Part shown: one piece after another, positions 7,360 through 15,322 of the stretch | Position numbering within the stretch: the stretch's first letter is position 1 | How the letters are laid out: the number at the start of each line of letters is the position of its first letter | Assembly (NCBI GenBank): GCA_015058275.1 | Contig: SVCQ01000016.1 | Coordinates: forward strand, 1 to 47,377 | Direction: 5' to 3' | Source of the DNA: Clostridiales bacterium | GTDB taxonomy: Bacteria; Bacillota; Clostridia; Peptostreptococcales; Anaerovoracaceae | DNA: 47,377 nucleotides | Translations under genes and position numbers: made by a program | Notes under the pieces: generated by a model | Database searches by the model: none | The model's input: the letters and a program-made list of their open reading frames with translations, nothing else | Told to the model about the DNA's origin: nothing

Positions 7360-9771
7360 ATGAAAAAAGCCAGAACATCAGACATAACTGCTGCCAGGAA
7401 GCGCGTCAAAAGGACGCAAAAAGCCTGGAAGTTCATACGGGATGTCAACAACACATCCCTTGCCGATCTGAATAGGATCGCGCTCGAGGACGGGACCAGG
7501 AAGTATACATACGGACTCATGTTCCGTGAGTGGGAGAGGTACGCTTCCGTGTTCTCTTCACTTGGGATGAGCCGGGAGAAGGGTTCCCGCGTGGGCATAC
7601 TCGGTTCCACCTGCGCTGAAGTCATCTTTGCGGTATACGGTCTCAACATTACGGGAGCTGATGTATCGCTCGTACCGGCCTACAGCGCACTGACACCGAA
7701 GAGAGTGTTCAATACCATCAAAAGCGAGCATCTCACTGACTTTATCGTCACAGATGATTTCGCCCAGGCCAATATCATCAACGACCTGCTGGTGCGCCGC
7801 AAGGAGCTCGGAATCAATAACGTCATCGTGATACACGTGCCGGTCAAGGGTCCTGCGGTCAATGCAGCTGTCACAGCCATACAGGAGTCCAAATACGCTT
7901 ATTTAAAGACCCTGTATGCTCCGATCTACATGGACAATCTGCTTGCCGCTTACGGCAATCATCCGGTCAGCTATGATGCAGAGGGCAGCACCGATACAGC
8001 GGTGATACTGCACACATCCGGTACGACAAGCGGCACGGGCAAGCCGGTCGCGATGTCGGACAGGGCCATCAACGCGGCTGCAGCCGGCTTCTACGATATG
8101 GATGATCTTGATCTGCCGTGGGATGATCTTGTAACGGCTGTCATAGTTGATCTCAGCAATGCATACGGTCTGATAGATCAGGTACATCTGCCGTTTGCGA
8201 TGGGTGCCACCGTGGCTGTCGTGCCGGGAGGCATACTCAATCCATGGTTCTACAAGGCGATCTCCGGATTCGGCATCACATTTATGTTTACCATCAGCGC
8301 CATGTTCGAGCGCTGGATAAAGATGAAAAACAAAAAGGCCTTCGACTTTTCGAGCCTGCGCTTCGTTGTACTCGGAGGAGCGGCAGTATCCGCATCGGAC
8401 AAGCGACGCTTCTATGACTTCATGCAGGAGCGCGGTGCAGGGGACATTACTCTCCTCAACGGATACGGAGTATCCGAACTCGGAGGGGCCTGCTGCCTGT
8501 CCACTGCGGACATAGATGATGAGGCCATAGGCTATGCGCTTCCGGGATTCAATGTGCGCCTGTTTGACGATGACAGGGGAGTGTTCCTCTCGCAGGACGA
8601 CGCTCCATGCGAGGGAGTTCTTTATCTGAATTCGCCTGCACTTGCTACATCCGAGCTCGACGGAGTGGAGATAATGAAGACCGAGGAGACCGGCCGCAGG
8701 AAGTACATCTGCACCAACGATCTTGTACGGATGGACAGAGACGGCAAGCTTACATTCCTTGGCAGAGCCAACCGCTACTTCATCAATGATGACGGCAAGA
8801 AGTACGAGTCGGGACGCGTCGAGACAGAGTTCGCGCGTCAGAGCGATATCGAGAGCTGCGGGGTAGTGCCTGTATATATCAAGACGACACACGACAATAT
8901 CCCTATGCTCTGCGTCAAGGTCCTTGATTTCTGCAAGGATCCGCTCGAGACGGTCAGGGCGGATCTCGTAAAGGTATTCATATCCGAAAAAACGCTCTCA
9001 GAGGACAATATCCCGTGCCGCGTTATGATAGCTAAGGAACTCCCGCTGAACCGCAACGGCAAGATAGATCTGTACAGGATGAGTCGCGGCGAGGTAGAGG
9101 GAGATGTATATACAGTAGATCCTGTCCGTGACAGACAGGGCCTCAGGGACTTCAGACTCAGGCCTTATGAGGACGGACCTGCGGACATGATCAGGGAAGT
9201 ATTCGACGGTATTACGGCAGAGATCAAAGAGAATCTGCCGTTTAATAAAAACAAGTCAGAGGAGGAAGACAAGATGAACGCCAAAAAAGCATTCGAAGAC
9301 TGGAACGCAATGAACAAGATGGGCAGACAGATGATGCAGAACATGATGAGCCAGATGGGTCAGAACATGAGCTCCATGCCGGGCATGCCTGACATGTCCA
9401 AGATGATGGGCGGTATGCCTGACATGTCCAAGATGATGGGAGGCATGCAGGAGATGAACAAGAAATTCATGTCCGGAATGCCTGATGTACAGGGCATGAT
9501 GCAGAAGCAGGCTCAGACAGCTCTTCCTGTAATGCAGCAGCAGATGAATCAGATCGTCACATGCATGAGCCAGATGAACCAGACTGCTCTTGAGCTGATG
9601 CAGAAGATGTTCGATCAGCACTGCGAGATGATGAATCAGATGTTCGAGATGGCTCAGAAGGCGGCAGCAGGCGAGATGCCTAAGGCGGCAGCCAATGCTG
9701 AGAAGCCTGCAAAGGCAGAAGCCAAGCCGGCAAAAGCATCATCCAAGCCTGCCAAAAAGGCAGATAAGTAA
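7360..9771 (+). CDS. AMP-forming ligase with Met-rich, phasin-like C-terminal extension
   Basis: 803-aa protein. Residues 1 to about 600 are a divergent adenylate-forming domain. Its P-loop HTSGTTSGTGKP (about 218-230) carries an extra residue relative to the usual SGTTGxPKG; it also has YGVSELGG (A5), CTNDLVRMDRDG (A7) and LNRNGKIDLYR (A10 with the catalytic Lys). The last 165 residues are different: roughly one residue in five is Met, with repeated PDMSKMMGGM units, then long amphipathic helices (ALELMQKMFDQ region) and an Ala-Lys-Pro tail. That layout resembles phasins or other hydrophobic-surface-binding proteins. A strong internal SD precedes an in-frame ATG at 9274, so the tail may also be made alone. 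Start choice: ATG 7360 has no clear SD; GTG 7327 is the alternative. First gene of the 7.3-15.2 kb ligase operon. Confidence 0.7.
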   Translation: MKKARTSDITAARKRVKRTQKAWKFIRDVNNTSLADLNRIALEDGTRKYTYGLMFREWERYASVFSSLGMSREKGSRVGILGSTCAEVIFAVYGLNITGADVSLVPAYSALTPKRVFNTIKSEHLTDFIVTDDFAQANIINDLLVRRKELGINNVIVIHVPVKGPAVNAAVTAIQESKYAYLKTLYAPIYMDNLLAAYGNHPVSYDAEGSTDTAVILHTSGTTSGTGKPVAMSDRAINAAAAGFYDMDDLDLPWDDLVTAVIVDLSNAYGLIDQVHLPFAMGATVAVVPGGILNPWFYKAISGFGITFMFTISAMFERWIKMKNKKAFDFSSLRFVVLGGAAVSASDKRRFYDFMQERGAGDITLLNGYGVSELGGACCLSTADIDDEAIGYALPGFNVRLFDDDRGVFLSQDDAPCEGVLYLNSPALATSELDGVEIMKTEETGRRKYICTNDLVRMDRDGKLTFLGRANRYFINDDGKKYESGRVETEFARQSDIESCGVVPVYIKTTHDNIPMLCVKVLDFCKDPLETVRADLVKVFISEKTLSEDNIPCRVMIAKELPLNRNGKIDLYRMSRGEVEGDVYTVDPVRDRQGLRDFRLRPYEDGPADMIREVFDGITAEIKENLPFNKNKSEEEDKMNAKKAFEDWNAMNKMGRQMMQNMMSQMGQNMSSMPGMPDMSKMMGGMPDMSKMMGGMQEMNKKFMSGMPDVQGMMQKQAQTALPVMQQQMNQIVTCMSQMNQTALELMQKMFDQHCEMMNQMFEMAQKAAAGEMPKAAANAEKPAKAEAKPAKASSKPAKKADK
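9257..9276 (+). promoter_or_regulatory. Internal ribosome-binding site and start within the ligase gene
   Basis: AGAGGAGGAAG lies five to eight bases before an in-frame ATG at 9274. Initiation there would yield a separate 165-aa Met-rich protein ending at the normal stop at 9771. The spacing is ideal, and this SD is better than that of the full-length start. Confidence 0.5.
9385..9444 (+). repeat. Two-copy 30-bp tandem repeat in the Met-rich tail
   Basis: Two adjacent 30-base units (9385-9414 and 9415-9444) encode MPDMSKMMGG twice. They differ at only two positions near their ends, suggesting recent in-frame duplication. Confidence 0.85.
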
Positions 9772-9786
9772 AAACGAGAGGGTATT

Positions 9787-11697
9787 TTGAACGGCACCGG
9801 ACGAAGACAGATCGAAAAGAGGATCAATGACGGCAGCATAAACGAGCAGAGCATATGGAAGTATATCAGGGAGAAGAACACCGCTGATCCGTATATGCTC
9901 TGCCGCACCGCCGTGATCGACTGCACGAGGGAGTATACCTACGGGCAGATGTTCACCGAATGGGAGCATTATGCCCGCGTCTTTTCGGCTCTCGGCATGA
10001 CAGGGAAAAGCGGCGCCAGAGTCGCCATTGCCGGCACCATCTCAGCGGAGCCTCTCTTTGCGTTCTACGGTCTCAACATGACAGGCGCTGAAGTCTCGAT
10101 GTTCTCATATCCGGACTTCCTGCCGGGAGGCATGTGGAAGACCATGGCCGCAAATGAAAAGATCACGGACCTGATCATATCCGATATCATGATCAGCCCG
10201 GATACATGGCATGACATCAAAAAGACCGCAGATGAACTGGGCATGCGCAACGTGATACTTGTGCACTCAAAACTCGGAGGGCCGTGCTGCGGTCCGGCTG
10301 AGCTTGTATATAACGAGATTAACGGCCATGCACTCAAGCGTCTCGGCGACACCGTGTTTATGGATGACCTGATCAAAAGATACGCTTCGGCGCCGATATC
10401 TTACGGCACGGGCGACCCGGATCATCTCGCCGTGATCACACATACCTCGGGCACTACCAAGGGCACGCGCAAGCCTCTGCCTTACAGCGAGAGGTCAGTC
10501 AACACGGTGGCTACGCATTTCTCAGGCAGCTTTCAAAGAATGTCTCTCGGTACGGATAATGCCGCTCAGTTTCGTGTGACGCCGAGCTTTGACTTCAGTT
10601 CATTCCTGTGCATGTGCGGAGTCGTAAATGCATTTTTCTCAGAAGGACAGACGCTGGTGCTCACATTCTTCGGATTCATGCATCCCAAGTTTGTCAGAGC
10701 TGTGGGGTATTACGGCATCAACGTATTGTTCACTTCCGGCTTCATGATCGACAGCTGGATGGACAGGTCTGATCACGGAGACATAGATTTCTCTTCAGTC
10801 GTGGTATTCGGCTGCGGCGGTTCGTACATGCCGCCTGACAAAGTCAGGAAGTATACGGAATTCATAAAGAGCCGTGGTTTCAGGGGCGAGATGAAGAGAG
10901 GGTACGGCATGTCCGAGACAGGAGGGGCAGAGCTCTACGTACCTCTGGGCTGCATGGACGATATCCTCGGATTTCCTGCCAACAACGATGATTACCGTAT
11001 ACAGGATAGCGAGGACGGTCGGTTCTACGCTCCTGATGAGGGAGTCAGGACGGGAGTCATGTATGTGGCTTCGGATTCGCTTTGCATGAACGAGCTCGAC
11101 GGAGAGACTCTGTTTGAGTTCACTAAGATAGATGGCAGGGATTTCCTTTGCTCTAACGATCTTGTAAGGGTAAACGAGGACGGCAGCTTCTCATATGCCG
11201 GCAGGGCCGACAGATATTTTGTAAACAATGACGGGGTACGCTTTGAGGCGGGCCTTGTAGAGACTGAGCTGTCCAGGCAGCCGGGCATAACCATGTGTGC
11301 GGTCGTACCGGTGCTCGATAAACGCATACACGACACCGTTCCGGTGCTGTATGTGACGACTGATGCCGGAGCGGATGACCCCGCAGAGACCGTCAGGAAG
11401 GCCCTCAAAAAGGTCTTCGTTGATGACGGGCTCATCGCGAAGAGCATACTGCCTACGCAGTTCGTTATCACGGACGAGATACCGTGCAATTCAAACGGCA
11501 AGATAGACATTTACAGGATCACAAGGGACAGACTGAACGGAGAGGCTTATAACATTGCCGCAGTGCACAAAGGAGATGCTGTCACGGACGTCAGCTGCGA
11601 GCTGACAGAGCATACCGAAAGCATCAAGGCGGGAACCCTCCCTGAGGGCATGGGCTCCGGATCTGCACTGGGCATATTCGAACTCTTCAACAACTGA
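9787..11697 (+). CDS. AMP-forming ligase (stand-alone) of the Met-rich cluster
   Basis: 636-aa adenylate-forming enzyme, paralogue of the ligase domains on both sides. The P-loop THTSGTTKGTRKP (about residues 218-230) has the same one-residue expansion. YGMSETGG, CSNDLVRVNEDG, GRADRYFVNNDG and NSNGKIDIYR are the A5, A7, A8 and A10 equivalents. TTG at 9787 is used as start: GAGAGGG lies just upstream, the next Met is 36 codons in, and the N-terminus (QIEKRINDGSINEQ) aligns with the linker of the fusion protein downstream. It ends with AGTLPEGMGSGSALGIFELF, a tail shared with that fusion (AGTLPQGLENNSAYNMFDLF). No carrier protein or CoA-specific feature is obvious. It starts 15 bases after the previous stop. 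Confidence 0.75.
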   Translation: MNGTGRRQIEKRINDGSINEQSIWKYIREKNTADPYMLCRTAVIDCTREYTYGQMFTEWEHYARVFSALGMTGKSGARVAIAGTISAEPLFAFYGLNMTGAEVSMFSYPDFLPGGMWKTMAANEKITDLIISDIMISPDTWHDIKKTADELGMRNVILVHSKLGGPCCGPAELVYNEINGHALKRLGDTVFMDDLIKRYASAPISYGTGDPDHLAVITHTSGTTKGTRKPLPYSERSVNTVATHFSGSFQRMSLGTDNAAQFRVTPSFDFSSFLCMCGVVNAFFSEGQTLVLTFFGFMHPKFVRAVGYYGINVLFTSGFMIDSWMDRSDHGDIDFSSVVVFGCGGSYMPPDKVRKYTEFIKSRGFRGEMKRGYGMSETGGAELYVPLGCMDDILGFPANNDDYRIQDSEDGRFYAPDEGVRTGVMYVASDSLCMNELDGETLFEFTKIDGRDFLCSNDLVRVNEDGSFSYAGRADRYFVNNDGVRFEAGLVETELSRQPGITMCAVVPVLDKRIHDTVPVLYVTTDAGADDPAETVRKALKKVFVDDGLIAKSILPTQFVITDEIPCNSNGKIDIYRITRDRLNGEAYNIAAVHKGDAVTDVSCELTEHTESIKAGTLPEGMGSGSALGIFELFNN

Positions 11698-11741
11698 TCA
11701 CGCTGATCCTTTTCATACATAACACATAAGGAGAGAGTAAA

Positions 11742-12176
11742 ATGTTTGATTTTTCTGACGATCACAAGAATCCATTCATGTTCATGATGAATATGAACGA
11801 AGAGGATGCGGAAGCCATGGAGTCATTTGATTTCGGGAGCTTCAGCAATCCGATGATGTTCATGCAGCAGGCCTTCATGATGCAGATGCAGATGGCTGCA
11901 TACATGTTCATGATGCCTCTTCAGATGATGAAGTCGATGGCGGGAATGGTGAGCGGGGCCATGAACGGCGAGACTGAGGAGAAATCCGAAGCGGCTCCGG
12001 GAACCATCAAGATAGGCAACTTCAACGTTTCCCCTGAGATGCTCCAGAAGCTGATGGCAATGGACATGAGCCCGGAGAACCTCGAAAAGCTCCAGAAGGT
12101 GCTTGACTTCACACTTGGCATGATACCTGACAAAAAAGCAGAGAATGATTCTCAGGAGGTCAAAGATGGGCAGTAG
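11742..12176 (+). CDS. Small Met-rich, phasin-like protein
   Basis: 144-aa protein with about 26 Met residues and many Phe, in a block of residues 10-75 such as NPMMFMQQAFMMQMQM. An acidic linker follows, then a conserved-looking segment: GTIKIGNFNVSPEMLQKLMAMDMSPENLEKLQ. It has a good SD (AAGGAGAG) before the ATG and overlaps the next gene by 11 bases. The Met/Phe-rich helices have no charged residues for long stretches, so the protein could bind a lipid or polymer surface, or a hydrophobic ligand. I know no named family. It has the same bias as the tail of the 7360 ligase, so the two probably do the same job. Metal (copper) binding by Met is possible, but the even helical spacing argues more for a hydrophobic surface. 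Confidence 0.65.
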   Translation: MFDFSDDHKNPFMFMMNMNEEDAEAMESFDFGSFSNPMMFMQQAFMMQMQMAAYMFMMPLQMMKSMAGMVSGAMNGETEEKSEAAPGTIKIGNFNVSPEMLQKLMAMDMSPENLEKLQKVLDFTLGMIPDKKAENDSQEVKDGQ

Positions 12177-15100
12177 CGACGGAATCGGCAAGACAATAAA
12201 GCGCGAACTCTTCCGTGCGATGATGGAGCGTGTCCAGAGCATGGATACGATGAAGATGATGAGCGCCTTCGGCGCATCGGATCCTGTCATGTACGATGAT
12301 GTGGAGGAGACTCTCAATATCGCATATGTAAATCGCGAAGAGACTGCTCTTGCGATGGATATCTTCAAGCCTAAGGTCCCAAAGGGCACAGAGCTCCCTG
12401 TCATCGTAATAATCCACGGAGGCGGACTTTTCATGGGAGACCGCGGTCTCGAAAGACCATACAGCCGCCTGTTGGCCCACAAGGGATATCTCGTATTCTC
12501 GCTCGAATACAGACTCGCTCCGAGAGCCACTATAGGACAGCAGCTCGATGATGTATGCGCAGGCATGGACCTGGTAGGGCAGAAACTCGTCGATTATGAT
12601 GTGGACTTCAGCCGCATGTTCCTCATGGCTGACAGCGCAGGCGCATATCTGGCATGCTACGTTACGGCAATGCACGAGTCCGAAAAGCTCCAGAACATCA
12701 TCGGCTACAAGCCTTCGAGGATGGTGTATGCTGCTGTAGGCTTCATGAGCGGCATGTTCTATACCAACAGGATGCTTGCCGATCAGATATTCGGAGACAA
12801 AAGGGATGACGAGAAATTCCTCAAGTACATGAACCCTGAGCACCCTGAGATAGTAGGCAATCTGCCGCCGGCATTCCTGCTGACAAGCTGCGGCGACAGC
12901 TTCAACAACTACTCACTGAAGTTCAACAAGGCCCTCAAAAAGGCCGGCAGGGTATCTAAGCTGCTTTATTTCGGAGATGAGGATCTTCAGCATGTATTCA
13001 CGATCACAAATCCGGAACATCCGAGGAGCATAGAGGCTACCGACAAGATGCTCGCGTGGTTTGAGGAGCAGGCAGACATCAGGAGGAATGCACGCAAAAA
13101 GGACTCGGCAGGCGCCGAAGCAAAGAAAAAAGTCGAAAAGCGCATCAAGGACGGCAGCATTACAGATCAGAAGGTATGGCGTAATCTCAAAGAGAGGATC
13201 GATGCCAACCCTGCGTGGCTCAAAAAGCCTGCGATCATAGACTGCACACGCAGCTACTCATATGAGCAGATGCTTGAGGAATGGGAGCGTTATGCCAGAG
13301 CCTTTACGGGCATCGGCATAGGATACGAAAATAAATCCAGAGTCGCTCTCTGCGGCACTATCACTGCTGAGCCGCTGTTCGCCTTGTACGGACTCAACAT
13401 GGTTGGAGCCGAAGTCTCGCTCTTCTCATATCCGGACTTCCTGCCTCACGGCATGTGGAAGGACATGATCGAAAAGGAGCATATAACAGATCTTGTGATC
13501 TCAGACATTATGGTCACATCCGAAGTCTGGGAGGAGATAAAGGAAGTCGGCAGGAAGTGTGGCCTTCGCAATGTGATACTCATGCATTCGCTGATGGGCG
13601 GACCGGCAGTAGGACCGGCAGAGCTCACTTTCAATGAGTTCAACTATCACATGCTGAAGAGAAAGCCTGAGACTGTCTTCATGGACGAGCTCTGCAAGAA
13701 GTACAGACACACAGAGATCAAATATGATGAGTCAAAGGGAGACCGCATAGCATTCATCACACACTCATCCGGAACCACAAAGGGAACACGCAAGCTCCTG
13801 CCGTATACCGACAAGGCATTCAACGCTTCGATCGATATCATCCCGGGCAGTCTGCGCGGCTTCGTCAGGGGGATCGAAGAAGGCAAGCAGCTCAGGATAA
13901 TCCAGCTCTTCGACTTCAGTTCCATAATGGCTCTGGCAGGACAGCTCAACGGATCGTTTATAACCGGTGAGACTGTTGTGCTGACATTCTTCGGATTCAT
14001 GCACCCTAAGTTCATACGTGCGATCGATTACTATAATGTCAGCTTCCTGATGATAACCGGATTCATGGTCGATAAGTGGATCGACAGGACGGATATCGAC
14101 GACATCGACTTTTCGTCACTCAAGGTCATTGGCCTTGCCGGAGGATACACATCGCCTGACAAGCTCGAGAAGTACAAGGCCTTCTTCAAGGCTCACGGAT
14201 ACAGGTATGAACTCATGTCCGGATACGGCATGTCAGAGGCAGGCGGCAAACCGCTGGTCACAAAGGCTGACGCCAAGAAGGATGTTATCGGAAAGTTTGA
14301 CGACCCTGACGAGATACGTATCAAGGACGAGAACGACGGTAAGTTCTACAGGCCGGATGAGGGTCCTCGCACAGGCCTTCTGTACAGGATGAATGAGGTT
14401 CGCCCTGACAACAAGCTCGACGGACAGGTCCTCTACGAGTACACGAATATCGACGACAGGGACTTCCTTTGCACAAACGACCTCGTACGCGTCAATGAAG
14501 ACGGCAGCCTTTCGTTTGCCGGCAGGGCCGACAAGTACTTCGTCAACAATGAGGGCCTCAAGTTCGATTCCGGCATAGTGGACAATGCCATGGCTTCACA
14601 CAGCGCGATCGACAGATGTGCCGTAGTACCTGTCATGGAGAAGCGCATACACGATACAGTGCCTGTGCTCTATGTCATCCCGGCCAGGAAGGGCGAGGGT
14701 GCGGCTGAGAGCATACGCAAGGCCTTTGTGGATGTCTATGTAAAGGACAAAAAGATCGCTTCGGACAATCTGCCTACTCAGTTCATGATCGTGGACGATA
14801 TCCCGCTCAACCCTAACGGCAAGCTCGATATCTACAGGATCACACGCGAGAGGCTCGAGGGAGATGCCTACGACATCGTACCTGTGATGACAAAGGGAGA
14901 GCTTACGGACATAAAGACAAAGCATGTCGAGAAGGTCAACAGCACGACTGCGGGCACCCTGCCTCAGGGCTTGGAGAACAACTCCGCATACAACATGTTC
15001 GATCTTTTCACAACTCCTCCGTCAAAGGATCAAAAGGACGATTTCTCGTTCATGGATCTCTTCAAACCATGGAAGTTCTTCATGCCTGACAAAGGTGATG

Positions 15101-15225
15101 GTGACAAGGGCTCCGCACTTCCGGAGATGCCTGAGGAGATGAGAAAGCTGCTGCTCAAGTACGGCAACAGGATCTCCGGCATACCTAACGGACGCAAGTC
15201 CATAGACTTCGATTTTGAAGACTGA
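12166..15225 (+). CDS. Fusion of HSL-type esterase and AMP-forming ligase
   Basis: 1019-aa two-domain protein. Residues about 40-300 are an alpha/beta hydrolase of the hormone-sensitive-lipase type: oxyanion HGGG at 84-87, nucleophile motif ADSAGA with Ser157, and likely Asp244 (CGDSF) and His276 (LQHVF). A charged linker (about 305-320) leads to an adenylate-forming domain (about 320-935) with P-loop THSSGTTKGTRKL, YGMSEAGG, CTNDLVRVNEDG and NPNGKLDIYR. The C-terminal 80 residues are rich in Phe, Met and Lys and end in an acidic tail. ATG 12166 has AGGAGG seven bases upstream. An esterase that releases a carboxylic acid joined to a ligase that re-activates it suggests acyl exchange or remodelling; that is inference. 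Closest paralogue is the ligase at 9787. Confidence 0.75.
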   Translation: MGSSDGIGKTIKRELFRAMMERVQSMDTMKMMSAFGASDPVMYDDVEETLNIAYVNREETALAMDIFKPKVPKGTELPVIVIIHGGGLFMGDRGLERPYSRLLAHKGYLVFSLEYRLAPRATIGQQLDDVCAGMDLVGQKLVDYDVDFSRMFLMADSAGAYLACYVTAMHESEKLQNIIGYKPSRMVYAAVGFMSGMFYTNRMLADQIFGDKRDDEKFLKYMNPEHPEIVGNLPPAFLLTSCGDSFNNYSLKFNKALKKAGRVSKLLYFGDEDLQHVFTITNPEHPRSIEATDKMLAWFEEQADIRRNARKKDSAGAEAKKKVEKRIKDGSITDQKVWRNLKERIDANPAWLKKPAIIDCTRSYSYEQMLEEWERYARAFTGIGIGYENKSRVALCGTITAEPLFALYGLNMVGAEVSLFSYPDFLPHGMWKDMIEKEHITDLVISDIMVTSEVWEEIKEVGRKCGLRNVILMHSLMGGPAVGPAELTFNEFNYHMLKRKPETVFMDELCKKYRHTEIKYDESKGDRIAFITHSSGTTKGTRKLLPYTDKAFNASIDIIPGSLRGFVRGIEEGKQLRIIQLFDFSSIMALAGQLNGSFITGETVVLTFFGFMHPKFIRAIDYYNVSFLMITGFMVDKWIDRTDIDDIDFSSLKVIGLAGGYTSPDKLEKYKAFFKAHGYRYELMSGYGMSEAGGKPLVTKADAKKDVIGKFDDPDEIRIKDENDGKFYRPDEGPRTGLLYRMNEVRPDNKLDGQVLYEYTNIDDRDFLCTNDLVRVNEDGSLSFAGRADKYFVNNEGLKFDSGIVDNAMASHSAIDRCAVVPVMEKRIHDTVPVLYVIPARKGEGAAESIRKAFVDVYVKDKKIASDNLPTQFMIVDDIPLNPNGKLDIYRITRERLEGDAYDIVPVMTKGELTDIKTKHVEKVNSTTAGTLPQGLENNSAYNMFDLFTTPPSKDQKDDFSFMDLFKPWKFFMPDKGDGDKGSALPEMPEEMRKLLLKYGNRISGIPNGRKSIDFDFED

Positions 15226-15322
15226 TCAGATAACAGGACAATCAATAGAGCACGGCCCTTGTCATGAAAAGGCGGGGCTATGCCTGCATTGAACGGCCGT
15301 TACAAAGATAAAGGAGATATTG

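Noticed and set aside
7903-8892. 329-codon reverse frame inside the first Met-rich-cluster ligase
   Set aside because: Lies wholly opposite conserved ligase motifs; no motif or SD of its own.
9385-9444. Tandem repeat as part of a CRISPR array
   Set aside because: Only two adjacent coding units with no spacers.
9256-9621. His/Leu-rich reverse frame opposite the Met-rich tail
   Set aside because: CAT codons opposite ATG generate a false His-rich protein.
15252-15300. ACGGCC / GGCCGT inverted repeat before the hydrogenase
   Set aside because: Arms of six bases are 37 bases apart with no T-run; too weak for a terminator or operator call.
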